The notes: generated by a model not told the origin, from the sequence alone. Positions 17,557 to 27,048 are shown, numbered from the stretch's first letter. The stretch: 64,000 nucleotides of DNA from Acidisarcina polymorpha (GCF_003330725.1 NZ_CP030840.1:5394001-5458000); one strand, 5' to 3'. A program made the numbers and translations.

Positions 17557-17595
17557 GTCCTGAATTGGATCTAAACAGAGTGAAGGCGATGGAGC

Positions 17596-17949
17596 CTACT
17601 GCCGCTCAACTTCCTTGAGACGGGCTGCCTTGCCGCGCAATCCGCGCAGGTAGAAGAGCTTGGCACGGCGGACCTTGGCCGAACGAATTTTTTCGACCTT
17701 GTCGATGACCTTGGCGTTAAAAGGGAAAATACGCTCAACGCCCTGACCGAAGCTGATCTTGCGCACCGTGAAACTGCCCTGTGCGCCGCGCTTCAGGGCG
17801 ATCACAATACCTTCGAACGCCTGGAGACGTTCCTTGTCGCCCTCTTTGATTTTGACTTGAACGCGAATGGTGTCGCCGGGCACGAAATCCGGATGGTCGG
17901 TGCGATTTAATTTCTCGGCGAGCCGCTGCATTACGGGATGGATAGACAT
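17596..17949 (-). CDS. rplS: 50S ribosomal protein L19
   Basis: 117 residues, the standard L19 length. The core [39 protein letters not shown] and the C-terminal [18 protein letters not shown] are all present. L19 sits at the 30S-50S interface. It follows trmD, as in many bacteria, with a gap of about 130 bases. Confidence 0.98.
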   Translation of the reverse strand: MSIHPVMQRLAEKLNRTDHPDFVPGDTIRVQVKIKEGDKERLQAFEGIVIALKRGAQGSFTVRKISFGQGVERIFPFNAKVIDKVEKIRSAKVRRAKLFYLRGLRGKAARLKEVERQ

Positions 17950-18077
17950 GATTCGTTCCTAACAGTTCTAATGACAATTCCAGACTGGTTCCAAACCTTT
18001 ATTTTACACGGAAGACGACAGTTTGCGGCTTCTAATCAACCATCGGCATCAGCGTCGTCGGCGACCGCATAAGCAAA

Positions 18078-18911
18078 TCAACGCGAAGTGCGCAGGGTAT
18101 GAAGAAACCTTTTGTCTTGCTCGCTTAGCTCTGCATTTTCTAGCAGATCTGGACGATTCCTAAACGTCTTCTCGATGGCCCGTTCACGCCGCCAGCGCCG
18201 AATCTGTTCATGGTTGCCGCCACTCAACACTTCAGGGACGGTGAGACCGCGAAATTCGGAAGGGCGTGTGTAATGGGGATAATCCAACAAGCCGCCTGCG
18301 CCGTGGGTCGAGCGAGGGGTGGAATTGTGGAAGAGTGGGTCGTCTCCGCGACCAGCTTCTGTGAGGTCTGCGTCGGAGCTGCCAAAGCTTTCGAACTGGT
18401 TCGAAGCGTCGTTCCCGAGCACACCGGGCAAGAGCCTCATGGTCGCGTCGATGATGACTGCCGCGCCCAACTCCCCGCCGGAGAGGACGTAGTCGCCGAT
18501 TGAGAGCTCGCGATCCGCTAGTAGTTCGTTCACGCGCTCGTCCACCCCTTCGTAACGTCCGCAGATCAAGATGATGTGGTCGAGTCGGGCAAGTTCACGG
18601 GCAGTCTCCTGAGTGAACTTCCTGCCTTGGGCGGAGAGCAGGACCACCGATTCGCGGCGAGCATCGCGTTGATCTTTAGGGGCGACCCCTAGGCTTTCGA
18701 GGGCCTCGGCGAGCGGCTCTGGTTTCAGGACCATACCTTCGCCCCCGCCAAAAGGCCGGCCATCGACAGTTCGATGCCGGTCGTGAGTGAACTCACGTAG
18801 GTCATGGGCCTTCACAGCGACCAGGCCGCCAGCAATGGCGCGCTTGACGACGCCATGTTCGAAGATGCCGGCGAAGATTCCCGGAAAAATGGTGATGATG
18901 TCGAAGCGCAT
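18078..18911 (-). CDS. trmD: tRNA (guanine-N1)-methyltransferase TrmD
   Basis: About 277 residues. It begins MRFDIITIFPGIFAGIFEHG, the usual TrmD N-terminus, and contains DGRPFGGGEGMVLKPEPL, the trefoil-knot SAM site LICGRYEGVDERVNE and SIGDYVLSGGELGA. It methylates G37 next to the anticodon in a subset of tRNAs, preventing frameshifting. The ATG at 18911 opens the conserved core; a TTG at 18950 would add 13 poorly conserved residues. It follows rimM by about 50 bases. The last 30 or so residues extend beyond the usual TrmD end. Confidence 0.97.
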   Translation of the reverse strand: MRFDIITIFPGIFAGIFEHGVVKRAIAGGLVAVKAHDLREFTHDRHRTVDGRPFGGGEGMVLKPEPLAEALESLGVAPKDQRDARRESVVLLSAQGRKFTQETARELARLDHIILICGRYEGVDERVNELLADRELSIGDYVLSGGELGAAVIIDATMRLLPGVLGNDASNQFESFGSSDADLTEAGRGDDPLFHNSTPRSTHGAGGLLDYPHYTRPSEFRGLTVPEVLSGGNHEQIRRWRRERAIEKTFRNRPDLLENAELSEQDKRFLHTLRTSR

Positions 18912-18964
18912 AGAAGTGTCGTGTTCAGGCTGAGGAGACGGGTGTTGCAATAACGTCCTGACGA

Positions 18965-19558
18965 TTACTCCGCGCTTTCTGGCGGTTCGCCTTCCGGCTG
19001 TTTTTTGACAGACGGCGCGTTCAAATCGAGCAGACCTTCGGGCAATTCCATGGAGACGCTCTTGGCAGCAACATCGACTATCGGCCGATAGGCTTTGACG
19101 AATGGCACGAGGACTTCTCCTCCTGCAGGCGTTTCGACGACTAACAAGGACGTTGGACCCGACTCACGATCAACATTGGCGATTTTGCCCACAACCAAAT
19201 CGGAGAGGGAATCGACAAGCTTGCAATTAAGCAGATCACTGATGTAGACGGCTCCATCTTCGAGCGGTGCGCGCTCGTGCTTGGGAATGGCAACATCCAG
19301 ACCGCGAAGCGTCTCGGCGTCGTTTATCGATTCGATCCCAATCAGCTTGAGGACGATCCGACCCTGATGGAGCCAGTGGTTTTCGAGTTCGACGGCTCGC
19401 GGTTCTCCTTTGGGGGGTAGCAGAAAGAGTCGTTTCCGCTCAGAGAACCGTTCCGGAAAATCCGTTAACAGGTCGGCGAGAACCTCGCCATGACGTCCTT
19501 GCGGCCGAACAATCTTCGCCACTACTACCCAATCATCTTCTGGAAGCAACGCATTCAA
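18965..19558 (-). CDS. rimM: Ribosome maturation factor RimM
   Basis: 197 residues. The N-terminal barrel begins WVVVAKIVRPQGRHGEVLAD. The PRC-barrel half starts around the YISDLLNCKLVDSL segment and ends with VPFVKAYRPIVDVAAKSV and MELPEGLLDL. RimM binds S19 and helps mature the 30S head. It lies between khpA and trmD, the common order. Confidence 0.95.
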   Translation of the reverse strand: MNALLPEDDWVVVAKIVRPQGRHGEVLADLLTDFPERFSERKRLFLLPPKGEPRAVELENHWLHQGRIVLKLIGIESINDAETLRGLDVAIPKHERAPLEDGAVYISDLLNCKLVDSLSDLVVGKIANVDRESGPTSLLVVETPAGGEVLVPFVKAYRPIVDVAAKSVSMELPEGLLDLNAPSVKKQPEGEPPESAE

Positions 19559-19601
19559 AATTCTGAATCCCTAAACCGGCCTTCCTTTGAGGGGCGAACC
19601 A

Positions 19602-19880
19602 TCACTTCTGAGATGAACTGGGTACATCCTCGAGGATGTCGAGCGTGTAGCGATGATGCTGCTTCATGCTGACTGCTCCGAGGATGGTACGCATAGAGCG
19701 GGCGGTGCGCCCTTGCTTTCCGATGACCTTGCCTATATCGGAGGGCGCGACCCGCAAACGCAGGACGCTACTCTCCTCGTGCCGTTGAATCTCAACTTCG
19801 ACCGCTTCTGGTTCATCCACAAGGGCGCGGGCAATCTCTGCTACCAGGTCGCGCATTGGGTCTTGTTGCCCTTCCGTCAT
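19602..19880 (-). CDS. khpA: KH-domain RNA-binding protein KhpA
   Basis: 92 residues, a single KH domain. The GxxG loop is seen in DIGKVIGKQGRTARSMRTIL. The preceding VEVEIQRHEESSVLRLRV strand region and the position between rpsP and rimM match KhpA (YlqC family). It binds RNA and in other bacteria works with KhpB. Length is slightly above the usual 75-85 residues because of a C-terminal tail. Confidence 0.93.
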   Translation of the reverse strand: MTEGQQDPMRDLVAEIARALVDEPEAVEVEIQRHEESSVLRLRVAPSDIGKVIGKQGRTARSMRTILGAVSMKQHHRYTLDILEDVPSSSQK

Positions 19881-20093
19881 TCACTTACCTCCCAGTCAGC
19901 GCTGCCGGAGAGCGGGCGGATGTCCTCTCCGCGCTGCCGGTCAACACCGAAACTGCAGTGAACAATATGAACTACTTACCGTGCACTCCGTCAAGCGGTC
20001 ATTTAGGGAAGGTTGCACAATGATCGACTTGCCGATGGTTTATCTGTCTAAATAGGGAAATCAGACTGCGGAAAAACCAAGAAACTATTGTTC

Positions 20094-20342
20094 TCAGGCA
20101 GCGACGGGCGCTGAAACCGGATACTTAGCCAGCAACTTGCCGACACGCTCGGAGAGCTGGGCACCCTGGCCGACCCAGTGTTCGATCCGCTCGCGCTTGA
20201 GATCCACAGTCGCGGGATTGGTCCGCGGATTGTAGGTCCCGACAATCTCCAGCGAGCGGCCATTGCGGGCCAGACGCTTTTCAATCACCACAACTCGGTA
20301 GTACGGCTGCTTACGGGCGCCGAAGCGCGCAAGACGAATCAT
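20094..20342 (-). CDS. rpsP: 30S ribosomal protein S16
   Basis: 82 residues from the ATG at 20342. MIRLARFGARKQPYYRVVV and YNPRTNPATVDLKRERIEHW are diagnostic. S16 is an early-binding 30S assembly protein. The frame is open upstream, but the first 40 codons do not look like S16. This is the first gene of the rpsP-khpA-rimM-trmD-rplS cluster. The ffh gene often found upstream is not here; a peptidase gene is. Confidence 0.97.
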   Translation of the reverse strand: MIRLARFGARKQPYYRVVVIEKRLARNGRSLEIVGTYNPRTNPATVDLKRERIEHWVGQGAQLSERVGKLLAKYPVSAPVAA

Positions 20343-20511
20343 CAACACAATCAAAATCCTCTCAGAACCTAGTACTGGATTGTTTGGGAGACAGGCACGA
20401 GTGCGGAACAAACCGCAGGCATCCCAGCCTTTAAGTATGCGGGAACGGGAGCGTTTCGGCAAGTGCCAGGCCTCGGCAGCTGGACAAACAGATTTTGGAG
20501 AAGGTCAAGCA

Positions 20512-22653
20512 TTACGGTTGGTCAAGTCCGCGAAATTTGAGCATGGGTTGAATGTTGGGAGCGCTCCCAAGCCATGCTTCGTACATCTTTGCGAGGTCTT
20601 CAGTATTTCCCCGGGACAGGACCATCTGCCGGAAGCGGTCACCATTGGCGCGGGTGAGGCCGCCGTGATCCTGAAACCACTGGAAGGCATCGTCATCCAA
20701 CATTTCCGCCCAGAGGTAGGCATAATAGCCCGCCGCATAGCCGCCACCCCAGATGTGGGAGAAGTAGCTGGAACGATAGCGCGGGGGCACGTAGCTGAGG
20801 AGTAACTTGGTTTTTTCGAGTGCTTCCTGCTCAAAAGCATCCGGCTTCTGGAGAGGAGCGGTCACGGGGAGGGTATGCCATTGCATATCGAGCTCCGCGG
20901 CTGCCAGGAGTTCGGTTAGGGCGTAACCCTGGTTAAAGGTGGCCGCTTTCTTGATCTTGGCAGTCAGCTCAGGGGGGATGGGAGCTCCGGTCTTGTAATC
21001 CTTGGCGAAATGATCAAAGACCGCCGGATAGGTCGCCCAATGCTCGTTGAACTGCGACGGGAATTCTACAAAGTCCCGCGCCACGGAAGTTCCCGAGAGC
21101 GTCGGATATTGGCTCGCAGCAAACATGCCGTGCAGGGCGTGGCCGAACTCGTGGAACATGGTCGTGACATCGCTGAAGCTGATAAGCGCTGGCTGCCCTT
21201 CGGCGGGTTTGGGCAAGTTGGCGACGTTATAAACAACGGGCAGGGTGCCGAGCAGCTTCGACTGATCGACGAAGCTGCTCATCCAGGCGCCACCGTTTTT
21301 GTTATCGCGCTTGTAGTAGTCGCAGTAGAAGAGCGCCAGCGGCTTGCCATCGGCCTCATAGACCTCGAAGACGCGCACATCCGGCTGATAAACAGGCAGA
21401 TCGTGGCGCTCTTTGAAAGTGATGCCGTAGAGCTGGTTTGCGGCATAGAAGACGCCATTTTGGAGCACGTTATTGAGTTCAAAGTATGGCTTTACCTGGG
21501 ATTCGTCGAGGTCATATCTGGCCTTCCGGACTTGTTCCGCGTAGAAGTTCCAATCCCACGGGTGCAAGTGAAAGGCGCCTTCGCCCGCATCGCCTCGCTG
21601 TGACGCAATCAATGCCTGAATGTCTCTCGCTTCGCGAGCCGCCTTAGCGGTCGCAGCAGGCACCAGGTCGTTCATGAACTTCAACGCGGCCTCAGGGGTC
21701 TTGGCCATTTGATCTTCAAGCTTCCAGGCGGCAAAATTTGGGTATCCGAGCAACTCGGCTTTGCGGGCCCGAAGCTGGGCGAGACGGGCGATGGTGTCGC
21801 GGGTGTCATTTTCGCCGCCGCGTTCGGCCCGCTCCCATGAGTTTTCAAAAAGCGCATTGCGAGTGGCTCCGTTGCTAAGCTGAGTCAGCGCTGGTTGCTG
21901 GGTGGTGTTTTGCAGCGGGATGACCCAGCCATCCTGGTTTCGTGACTTCGCAGCTTGCGCGGCGGAAGCGATTTGCGCATCGCTCAGTCCCGCCAGGTTT
22001 TCCTTATCGGTGGTCGCGTACGCCCCCGCCTTGGTCGCGGCGAGAAGTTTGTTTTTAAAGTCGTTGGAGAGTTTGGCGCCTTCTTCGTTCAGCTTTTTTA
22101 GTTCGGCCTTCTTTTCGTCGGAGAGGTTGGCTCCGGCATGTACAAAGTCCTGATAATACTTCTCGACCAGCCGCTTTGATTCCGGGTCGAGTTTCAGGCT
22201 GTCCCGCTGCCGGTAGATAGCCGAGACCCGCTCGAAAAGCTTGGCATCGAGGTAGATCGAGTCGTGGAGCGCGGCAAGCTTGGGAGTCTCCTCTTCTTCG
22301 ATCTTCTGCAGCGCGGGATTGGTGTTGGCGCCGGAGACCCCTTCAAAGACGGGAAGGACGCGTTGCAGCAATTGGCCCGCCTTTTCCATCGCGACGAGCG
22401 TGTTGTCGAAGGTCGGAGCCGCGGAATCGTTGGCGATTGCGTGCATCTCTTTCAGCTGCTCGGCGATTCCCGCTTCAATGGCAGGCTGGTAGTCGCTGTC
22501 CTTAATCTTGTCGAAAGGCGGCGCTTGAAACGGCAAGGTGCTAGGCGCGTAAAAAGGATTCCCCTGGTCGAAGGGAGTGGCTGGAGGATTGGCGGCGACG
22601 GCGATAAACGAGATGGACATTGGTATCAGGGTAATCCAGCGGGGGAAGTTCAT
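20512..22653 (-). CDS. dcp: M3 family metallopeptidase, dipeptidyl carboxypeptidase-like (secreted)
   Basis: 713 residues. A signal peptide (WITLIPMSISFIAVAA) suggests export. The zinc motif HEFGH in MFHEFGHALHGMFAA lies near residue 500, with the third ligand region EFPSQFNEHWA about 25 residues later. The segment GGYAAGYYAYLWAEML near the C-terminus is typical of the M3A Dcp/oligopeptidase A group. Such enzymes remove C-terminal dipeptides or cut short peptides. I placed the start at the ATG at 22653 because it gives the signal peptide; the frame extends 48 codons further, overlapping the divergent gene. It does not appear to share a transcript with rpsP. Confidence 0.88.
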   Translation of the reverse strand: MNFPRWITLIPMSISFIAVAANPPATPFDQGNPFYAPSTLPFQAPPFDKIKDSDYQPAIEAGIAEQLKEMHAIANDSAAPTFDNTLVAMEKAGQLLQRVLPVFEGVSGANTNPALQKIEEEETPKLAALHDSIYLDAKLFERVSAIYRQRDSLKLDPESKRLVEKYYQDFVHAGANLSDEKKAELKKLNEEGAKLSNDFKNKLLAATKAGAYATTDKENLAGLSDAQIASAAQAAKSRNQDGWVIPLQNTTQQPALTQLSNGATRNALFENSWERAERGGENDTRDTIARLAQLRARKAELLGYPNFAAWKLEDQMAKTPEAALKFMNDLVPAATAKAAREARDIQALIASQRGDAGEGAFHLHPWDWNFYAEQVRKARYDLDESQVKPYFELNNVLQNGVFYAANQLYGITFKERHDLPVYQPDVRVFEVYEADGKPLALFYCDYYKRDNKNGGAWMSSFVDQSKLLGTLPVVYNVANLPKPAEGQPALISFSDVTTMFHEFGHALHGMFAASQYPTLSGTSVARDFVEFPSQFNEHWATYPAVFDHFAKDYKTGAPIPPELTAKIKKAATFNQGYALTELLAAAELDMQWHTLPVTAPLQKPDAFEQEALEKTKLLLSYVPPRYRSSYFSHIWGGGYAAGYYAYLWAEMLDDDAFQWFQDHGGLTRANGDRFRQMVLSRGNTEDLAKMYEAWLGSAPNIQPMLKFRGLDQP

Positions 22654-22817
22654 GTTTCTGCGGTCCTCGACGGCGAGCCGGTCATCGGCCTGGTTGAAAT
22701 AAAAAGCCTGACCACAGAGTACACGGAGCCCGGAATAGTTCCGGCGTCTGATTTCGCCGAACCTGCCTTTCGGCAACGTTGCCTGTGGCTGCTTCAATCC
22801 TGTCTACTGGACAGCAA

Positions 22818-23456
22818 ATGTTACGTGCTGCTTCTATTGCCGGGCTGTTAACTTTATTGCTGGCTTTGCCTGGGCATTCTTGCGGGCAGACGACCTATGG
22901 ATTAACCCCCAAGGGGAAAGCAGTGACCCGGCTCGATGCGGGAGCTGGCTTAAGGCCGGTGGCGGCGGTGGTGTTGTTTTTCATTGCTACGGATTGCCCG
23001 ATCTCGAACCGGTATTCTCCCGAACTGCGACGGCTCGCGGCGGAGTTTGCCGGGAGGCCGATAGCATTCTGGCTCGTCTATCCGAATGCCGGGGAGACCG
23101 GCGAAGGTGTGCTTCGCCATCGTGCATCGTTTGGTGGTTCTGTAGACCCGTTCCAAGGTCATGTTTTGCTCCATCCCAGCGCGGAGTTGATGGCCATAAC
23201 CCACGCGACGATTACGCCGCAGGCCATGGTCCTGGTTCCAGAAAAAGCTGGCGCGAAGTTGAAACTTGTCTATAGCGGCCGGATCGACGACCGCTACCTG
23301 GACATTGGCAGGGAAAGACCGCAAGCCACTCGCCATGACCTGGAACTGGCGATTCGGGCGGTCCTCGATGATCAACCTGTGTCGCCTGCGGGTGGGCCTC
23401 CAGTGGGGTGCGGAATAATCAGCGAAGCGATGCTGCATGGGGGAGCAGGGAAGTGA
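22818..23456 (+). CDS. Secreted redoxin-like (thioredoxin fold) protein
   Basis: About 212 residues from the ATG at 22818. A signal peptide (AGLLTLLLALPGHSCG) precedes a thioredoxin-like domain with VVLFFIATDCPISNRYSPEL. The DCPISNRY segment sits where redoxins place their active cysteine, but it is a single Cys rather than CxxC. ITPQAMVLVP is the cis-Pro region. Another Cys lies near the C-terminus (PPVGCGI). It overlaps the next gene by GTGA, so the two are coupled. The role is probably redox handling or metal delivery for that multi-domain partner; this is inference. Confidence 0.68.
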   Translation: MLRAASIAGLLTLLLALPGHSCGQTTYGLTPKGKAVTRLDAGAGLRPVAAVVLFFIATDCPISNRYSPELRRLAAEFAGRPIAFWLVYPNAGETGEGVLRHRASFGGSVDPFQGHVLLHPSAELMAITHATITPQAMVLVPEKAGAKLKLVYSGRIDDRYLDIGRERPQATRHDLELAIRAVLDDQPVSPAGGPPVGCGIISEAMLHGGAGK

Positions 23457-25828
23457 GACCGCTCTTCAGGCGGATTGTCTTCATGACTGCAATCGTGGGA
23501 TTGGGAGTATTTTTGTTTGGAACCCACGCCGTAGAAACAAGATCCTTCGATGATCTCGCGGCCCGTTGTGGAACATTTGGCTTCTTTCCTCTCAGTCAAG
23601 CCAACAGATGGCTCAAATGGGGCGCCAAGGGTTTCTTCGTAAACCCAACCCACATCTCAAGCGGGAATTGTGTGGCACCCGCCTTTGGAGGAATCGGGTT
23701 GTCCGTGCAAGCGTCGGAGGCTCCAGTGACTTATTCAAAGCAGATTGCGCCAATCTTGTATAAGAACTGCTCCGGCTGCCATCATCCCGGAGGGTCTGGA
23801 CCATTTAGTCTGCTTTCGTATCAGGATGCGGCGCGTTGGGGCACGGTGATCGCGCGGGTGACGCAGTCGCGGTATATGCCTCCTTGGCTGCCGGAGCCGG
23901 GATATGGCGAATTTGCCGATAACCGCCGCCTGCCGGATGCAGACGTGGCGTTGATCAAGCGGTGGGTCAACTCGGGAATGCCGCAGGGTGATATTGTCGA
24001 TGCTCCGAAGCCGCCTATCTTCACCAGTGATTGGCAGCTTGGGCCGCCCGATCTGATCCTGCATTCCGATTCGGCGATGACCGTGCCTGCCTCGGGAACA
24101 GACCTCTTCCACAACTTCATCCTGCCGGTGCCGATTTCTGAGACGAAGTACATTCGCGCGATGGAGATCAAGCCAGGATCGCCGCAAGTGGTGCATCACG
24201 CGAATGTCTTGATCGACCGGACGGCAGCGCTGCGGCGCGCTCATCCTGCCGACTGGAAGCAGGGAATCGCGGGGATGGAGATCACGGTGCCGTCGGGAGA
24301 CAGCTTCGATCCAGATAGCCATTTTCTTTTCTGGAAGCCGGATTCGGAAGCGCTGGTTGAGCCGGAGGGGATGCCGTGGCGGCTTGATCCAGGAAACGAT
24401 CTTGTCCTGAATATGCATTTGAAACCGACGGGCAAGCCGGAGGCAGTGAGCGCGACGGTCGGCCTCTACTTCGCCGACAAACCGGCGACGGCGCGGCCGA
24501 TGCTGCTGCAGCTGGAGCATGACGATGCACTGAACATACCGGCAGGGGATGCCGACTTTGTTGTCGAGGACCAGCTGAAGCTCCCGGCCGATGTCGATGC
24601 GCTTGGCATCTATCCGCATGCGCATTACCTGGGCAAGCGGATGGAAGGTTTCGCGATCCTGCCCAGCGGCGAAAAGAAATGGCTGATCCTGATTCCTGAC
24701 TGGGACATCGACCGGCAGTCGGTCTATCGTTTTGCCAGGCCAATTTTTCTTCCAAAAGGTACGGTGCTGCATATGCGGTACACGTATGACAATTCTGCGG
24801 CAAATGTTCGCAACCCGAATAGCCCGCCGATTCGGGTGAAGGCAGGGAATCGTTCGGTGGATGAGATGGGGCATATGTGGCTGCAGGTACTGCCTCGACC
24901 CTTGAGAGACTCGGAACGGGACACGCGCGAGCTGCTGGAGAAGGCGTGGATGGAAGACCGTCTGCGCAAGGACCCAAACGATCACACGGCGCTTTACAAC
25001 CTGGCTTCGGTCGAGATGAATGACGGCGATTTCAAAGCCGCGGCTGCGCTCTATCAGAAAGCGCTGGAGCGCAATTCCAACGACGCTCTCACGCTAACGG
25101 CCTTGGCGGCGGCGCTCGATTCGGCTGGAGGTTGGCAGCAGGCTCGGGCCGAGTATGAGAAGGCATTGGCGGTCGATCCCGACGATGCCAACGCGCGCTT
25201 CGATCTCGGTCAGCTAGAGCTTCGGCACGAGGATTACCCCGCTGCGGAGAAGGAGTTTCGTCAGCTGCTGGCGACGAATCCCAAAGACCCAGGCGCTCAT
25301 GCAGCCTTAGGCGCGGTGTTGGTGCAGACGCAGCGCGAGGCCGGGGCGCGGCAAGAGTTGGAGGCGGCGCTGGCGCTCGACGCGCACAATTTCGACGCGC
25401 TCTACAACCTTGCCGGGCTCGAAGCGGGTGCGCAGAACTTTGCCCGAGCGACCGAATTGCTGCAGACGGCGCTCCAGCAGAAAGATGATCCTGATTCCCG
25501 TCAGCTGCTGGCAGCGGTCTATGCGCAGTCGGGGAAGTTAGCGGACGCACAGCGGGAGTTTGAGGCGCTGCAGAAGTTGCGGCCGAAGGATGCCGCGCCG
25601 CATCTGGCCCTGGCTAAGGTGTATGCGCAGATGGGCGAGATGCAGAAGGCGATCCGCGAACAACAGGCGGCGCTTGAGATCGAGCCAACAGATCCAGGGA
25701 ACTGGAATGACCTGGGCGTCCTGCATGTTCATGCCGGGGACAAGGCCGCGGCCAAGGCAGATTTTGAGCGGGCGCTGCAGCTCGATCCAGGGAACGAGGC
25801 GGCTCGGGGGAATTTGGACCGGTTGTGA
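23453..25828 (+). CDS. Cytochrome c / copper monooxygenase-like / TPR multidomain protein
   Basis: About 791 residues, exported (IVFMTAIVGLGVFLFGTHA). In order: a haem motif CSGCHH near residue 106 with RYMPPWLPEPG providing a possible Met ligand; a region like type II ascorbate-dependent copper monooxygenases, with paired His in VVHHANVLID (about 247), LNMHLKPTG (about 320), YPHAHYLGKRM (about 390) and VLHMRYTYDNS (about 438); and from about 520 about eight TPR units. The His-His, His-x-His and Met set would fit two copper sites. The start is the GTG inside the stop of the redoxin gene, with GGGAG upstream. Substrate unknown; monooxygenase activity is not proven by sequence. Confidence 0.72.
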   Translation: MRPLFRRIVFMTAIVGLGVFLFGTHAVETRSFDDLAARCGTFGFFPLSQANRWLKWGAKGFFVNPTHISSGNCVAPAFGGIGLSVQASEAPVTYSKQIAPILYKNCSGCHHPGGSGPFSLLSYQDAARWGTVIARVTQSRYMPPWLPEPGYGEFADNRRLPDADVALIKRWVNSGMPQGDIVDAPKPPIFTSDWQLGPPDLILHSDSAMTVPASGTDLFHNFILPVPISETKYIRAMEIKPGSPQVVHHANVLIDRTAALRRAHPADWKQGIAGMEITVPSGDSFDPDSHFLFWKPDSEALVEPEGMPWRLDPGNDLVLNMHLKPTGKPEAVSATVGLYFADKPATARPMLLQLEHDDALNIPAGDADFVVEDQLKLPADVDALGIYPHAHYLGKRMEGFAILPSGEKKWLILIPDWDIDRQSVYRFARPIFLPKGTVLHMRYTYDNSAANVRNPNSPPIRVKAGNRSVDEMGHMWLQVLPRPLRDSERDTRELLEKAWMEDRLRKDPNDHTALYNLASVEMNDGDFKAAAALYQKALERNSNDALTLTALAAALDSAGGWQQARAEYEKALAVDPDDANARFDLGQLELRHEDYPAAEKEFRQLLATNPKDPGAHAALGAVLVQTQREAGARQELEAALALDAHNFDALYNLAGLEAGAQNFARATELLQTALQQKDDPDSRQLLAAVYAQSGKLADAQREFEALQKLRPKDAAPHLALAKVYAQMGEMQKAIREQQAALEIEPTDPGNWNDLGVLHVHAGDKAAAKADFERALQLDPGNEAARGNLDRL

Positions 25829-25891
25829 TTCGGTTCGACGCTGCCTCTGAAGTGCGAGTGCGTTGACACTTAAGAAGACAGAAGTAGGTAC

Positions 25892-25995
25892 CCCATTTGA
25901 AATGGGTCTTCCCCACCCTGCCGGGCCTTCAGGATATCTGCGAACAGGACTTGTCGGGCCTTTGCTGCTTCCACTCAAGCCGGAAAACGGCTTGA
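25892..25995. other. Two hairpins between convergent genes
   Basis: CCCATT (25892-25897) and AATGGG (25901-25906) form one palindrome. TCAAGCCG (25975-25982) and CGGCTTGA (25988-25995) form a perfect 8-bp stem with loop GAAAA. They lie between converging genes ending at 25828 and 26072, so they may act in termination, but neither has a proper T-run. Confidence 0.35.
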
Positions 25996-26071
25996 AGAGG
26001 GCGCCGTCGCCCGTCCTGATGAACGAAGAATCTGTCTTGGGCTTGTTCTCGGGACGATGTCTGTTCTTCGG

Positions 26072-26926
26072 TTAGCTCTGTTTGGCGGGGAACAGGAACC
26101 TCAGCATGTCGCCCACCCTGGCGGCCCAGGCGGATTCGTCGTGGGTTCCGCCTTCGACCATCTGGTAGTGGATGTTGATCTCGGGTTTCCATCCATTGGC
26201 GACCAGGCGTTTATAAAGCAGATCAGCATCGGCGTGGGTGCGGGGGCCTTCGCCGTCTCCAACATCGAGCCAGATGCGCGGCCAGGGGGGCCCGTCGTAC
26301 TCGTTGACAAAGCCGAGAATGCTCTTGTGGTTCCACCAGACAGAGGGCGACATCACGGCCAGCTTGCCGAAGGTCTCGGTGTGGAGCAGGCCGAGGTACA
26401 AGGTCACCAGTCCGCCGAGCGAGGAGCCGCCCATGGCGGTGTTGTTCTCATCGCGCAGCGTACGGTACTCGTCGTCAATCCAGGGTTTGAGTTCTTCGAC
26501 CAGCAGCAGGCCGTATTTGTTGGCTTCGCCGCCGCCCATGCGCCGGTCGCGGGCGTGAGTGTATTCCTCCAAACGTCGCGGCGTGTTGTAGACGCCAACG
26601 ACGATGAGCGGCTCGATCTCGCCGGAAAGTATGAGGCGGTCGGCGTTTTCACCGATCTCCCAGGTGCGGCCGCGCACGAACGAGGTCTCCGGATCGAAGA
26701 GGTTCTGCCCGTCGTGCATGTAGAGGACGGGATAATGACGTTCCGCATCTTCATACCCGGGCGGAAGATACACAATGATGTTGCGGTCATCCGCCAGCAA
26801 ACGGCTGTGAAACTGCGGATGGATCACCAGCCGCGAACAAAGCCCAGAGGAAAAGGGCGGCCCACCGGCCTGTAGCGGTTTCTCCTCTTCCTCGTCCGCT
26901 CGCAGGGTTGTCAACTCTAAACTCAA
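26072..26926 (-). CDS. Esterase of the PF00756 (enterochelin esterase-like) type
   Basis: 284 residues with an alpha/beta-hydrolase core: RNIIVYLPPGY, YPVLYMHDGQNLFD and the nucleophile elbow MGGSSLGGLVT (Ser near residue 169). The acid is probably in WLDVGDGEG and the His in VEGGTHDESAWAARV. No signal peptide is seen; the first 25 residues are acidic and low in complexity. The group includes esterases that act on siderophores, sugars or feruloyl esters, so the substrate is open. It is divergent from another PF00756-like esterase at 27108 across a palindrome, which suggests shared control. Confidence 0.8.
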   Translation of the reverse strand: MSLELTTLRADEEEEKPLQAGGPPFSSGLCSRLVIHPQFHSRLLADDRNIIVYLPPGYEDAERHYPVLYMHDGQNLFDPETSFVRGRTWEIGENADRLILSGEIEPLIVVGVYNTPRRLEEYTHARDRRMGGGEANKYGLLLVEELKPWIDDEYRTLRDENNTAMGGSSLGGLVTLYLGLLHTETFGKLAVMSPSVWWNHKSILGFVNEYDGPPWPRIWLDVGDGEGPRTHADADLLYKRLVANGWKPEINIHYQMVEGGTHDESAWAARVGDMLRFLFPAKQS

Positions 26927-27035
26927 TGCGCTTACTCACTTCCTTCAAGAATCATGACGGTGAATGGTCGAACGGCAGTCCCGCCGCACTCTCACAGCGC
27001 TGCCGCACTCTAGTAGATGCGAAGCGCCATGATCC

Positions 27036-27048
27036 TGTTACAGTAACA
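27036..27048. promoter_or_regulatory. Perfect palindrome between divergent esterases
   Basis: TGTTAC, one A, then GTAACA: a perfect 6-bp inverted repeat in the 181-base gap between two divergently transcribed esterase genes. Size, symmetry and position fit a dimeric repressor or activator site. No regulator gene is adjacent. Confidence 0.4.

Noticed and set aside
18042-18077. Hairpin after trmD as a terminator
   Set aside because: Short, imperfect pairings without a T-run, and rplS follows in the same direction.
23735-24985. A 416-codon open frame on the minus strand
   Set aside because: It lies wholly antisense to the cytochrome/copper/TPR gene. Its composition (many Arg, His, Pro) is typical of the complement of GC-rich coding DNA and shows no motif.
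26057-26875. A 272-codon open frame on the plus strand
   Set aside because: Antisense shadow of the esterase at 26072-26926, which has a GxSxG elbow.
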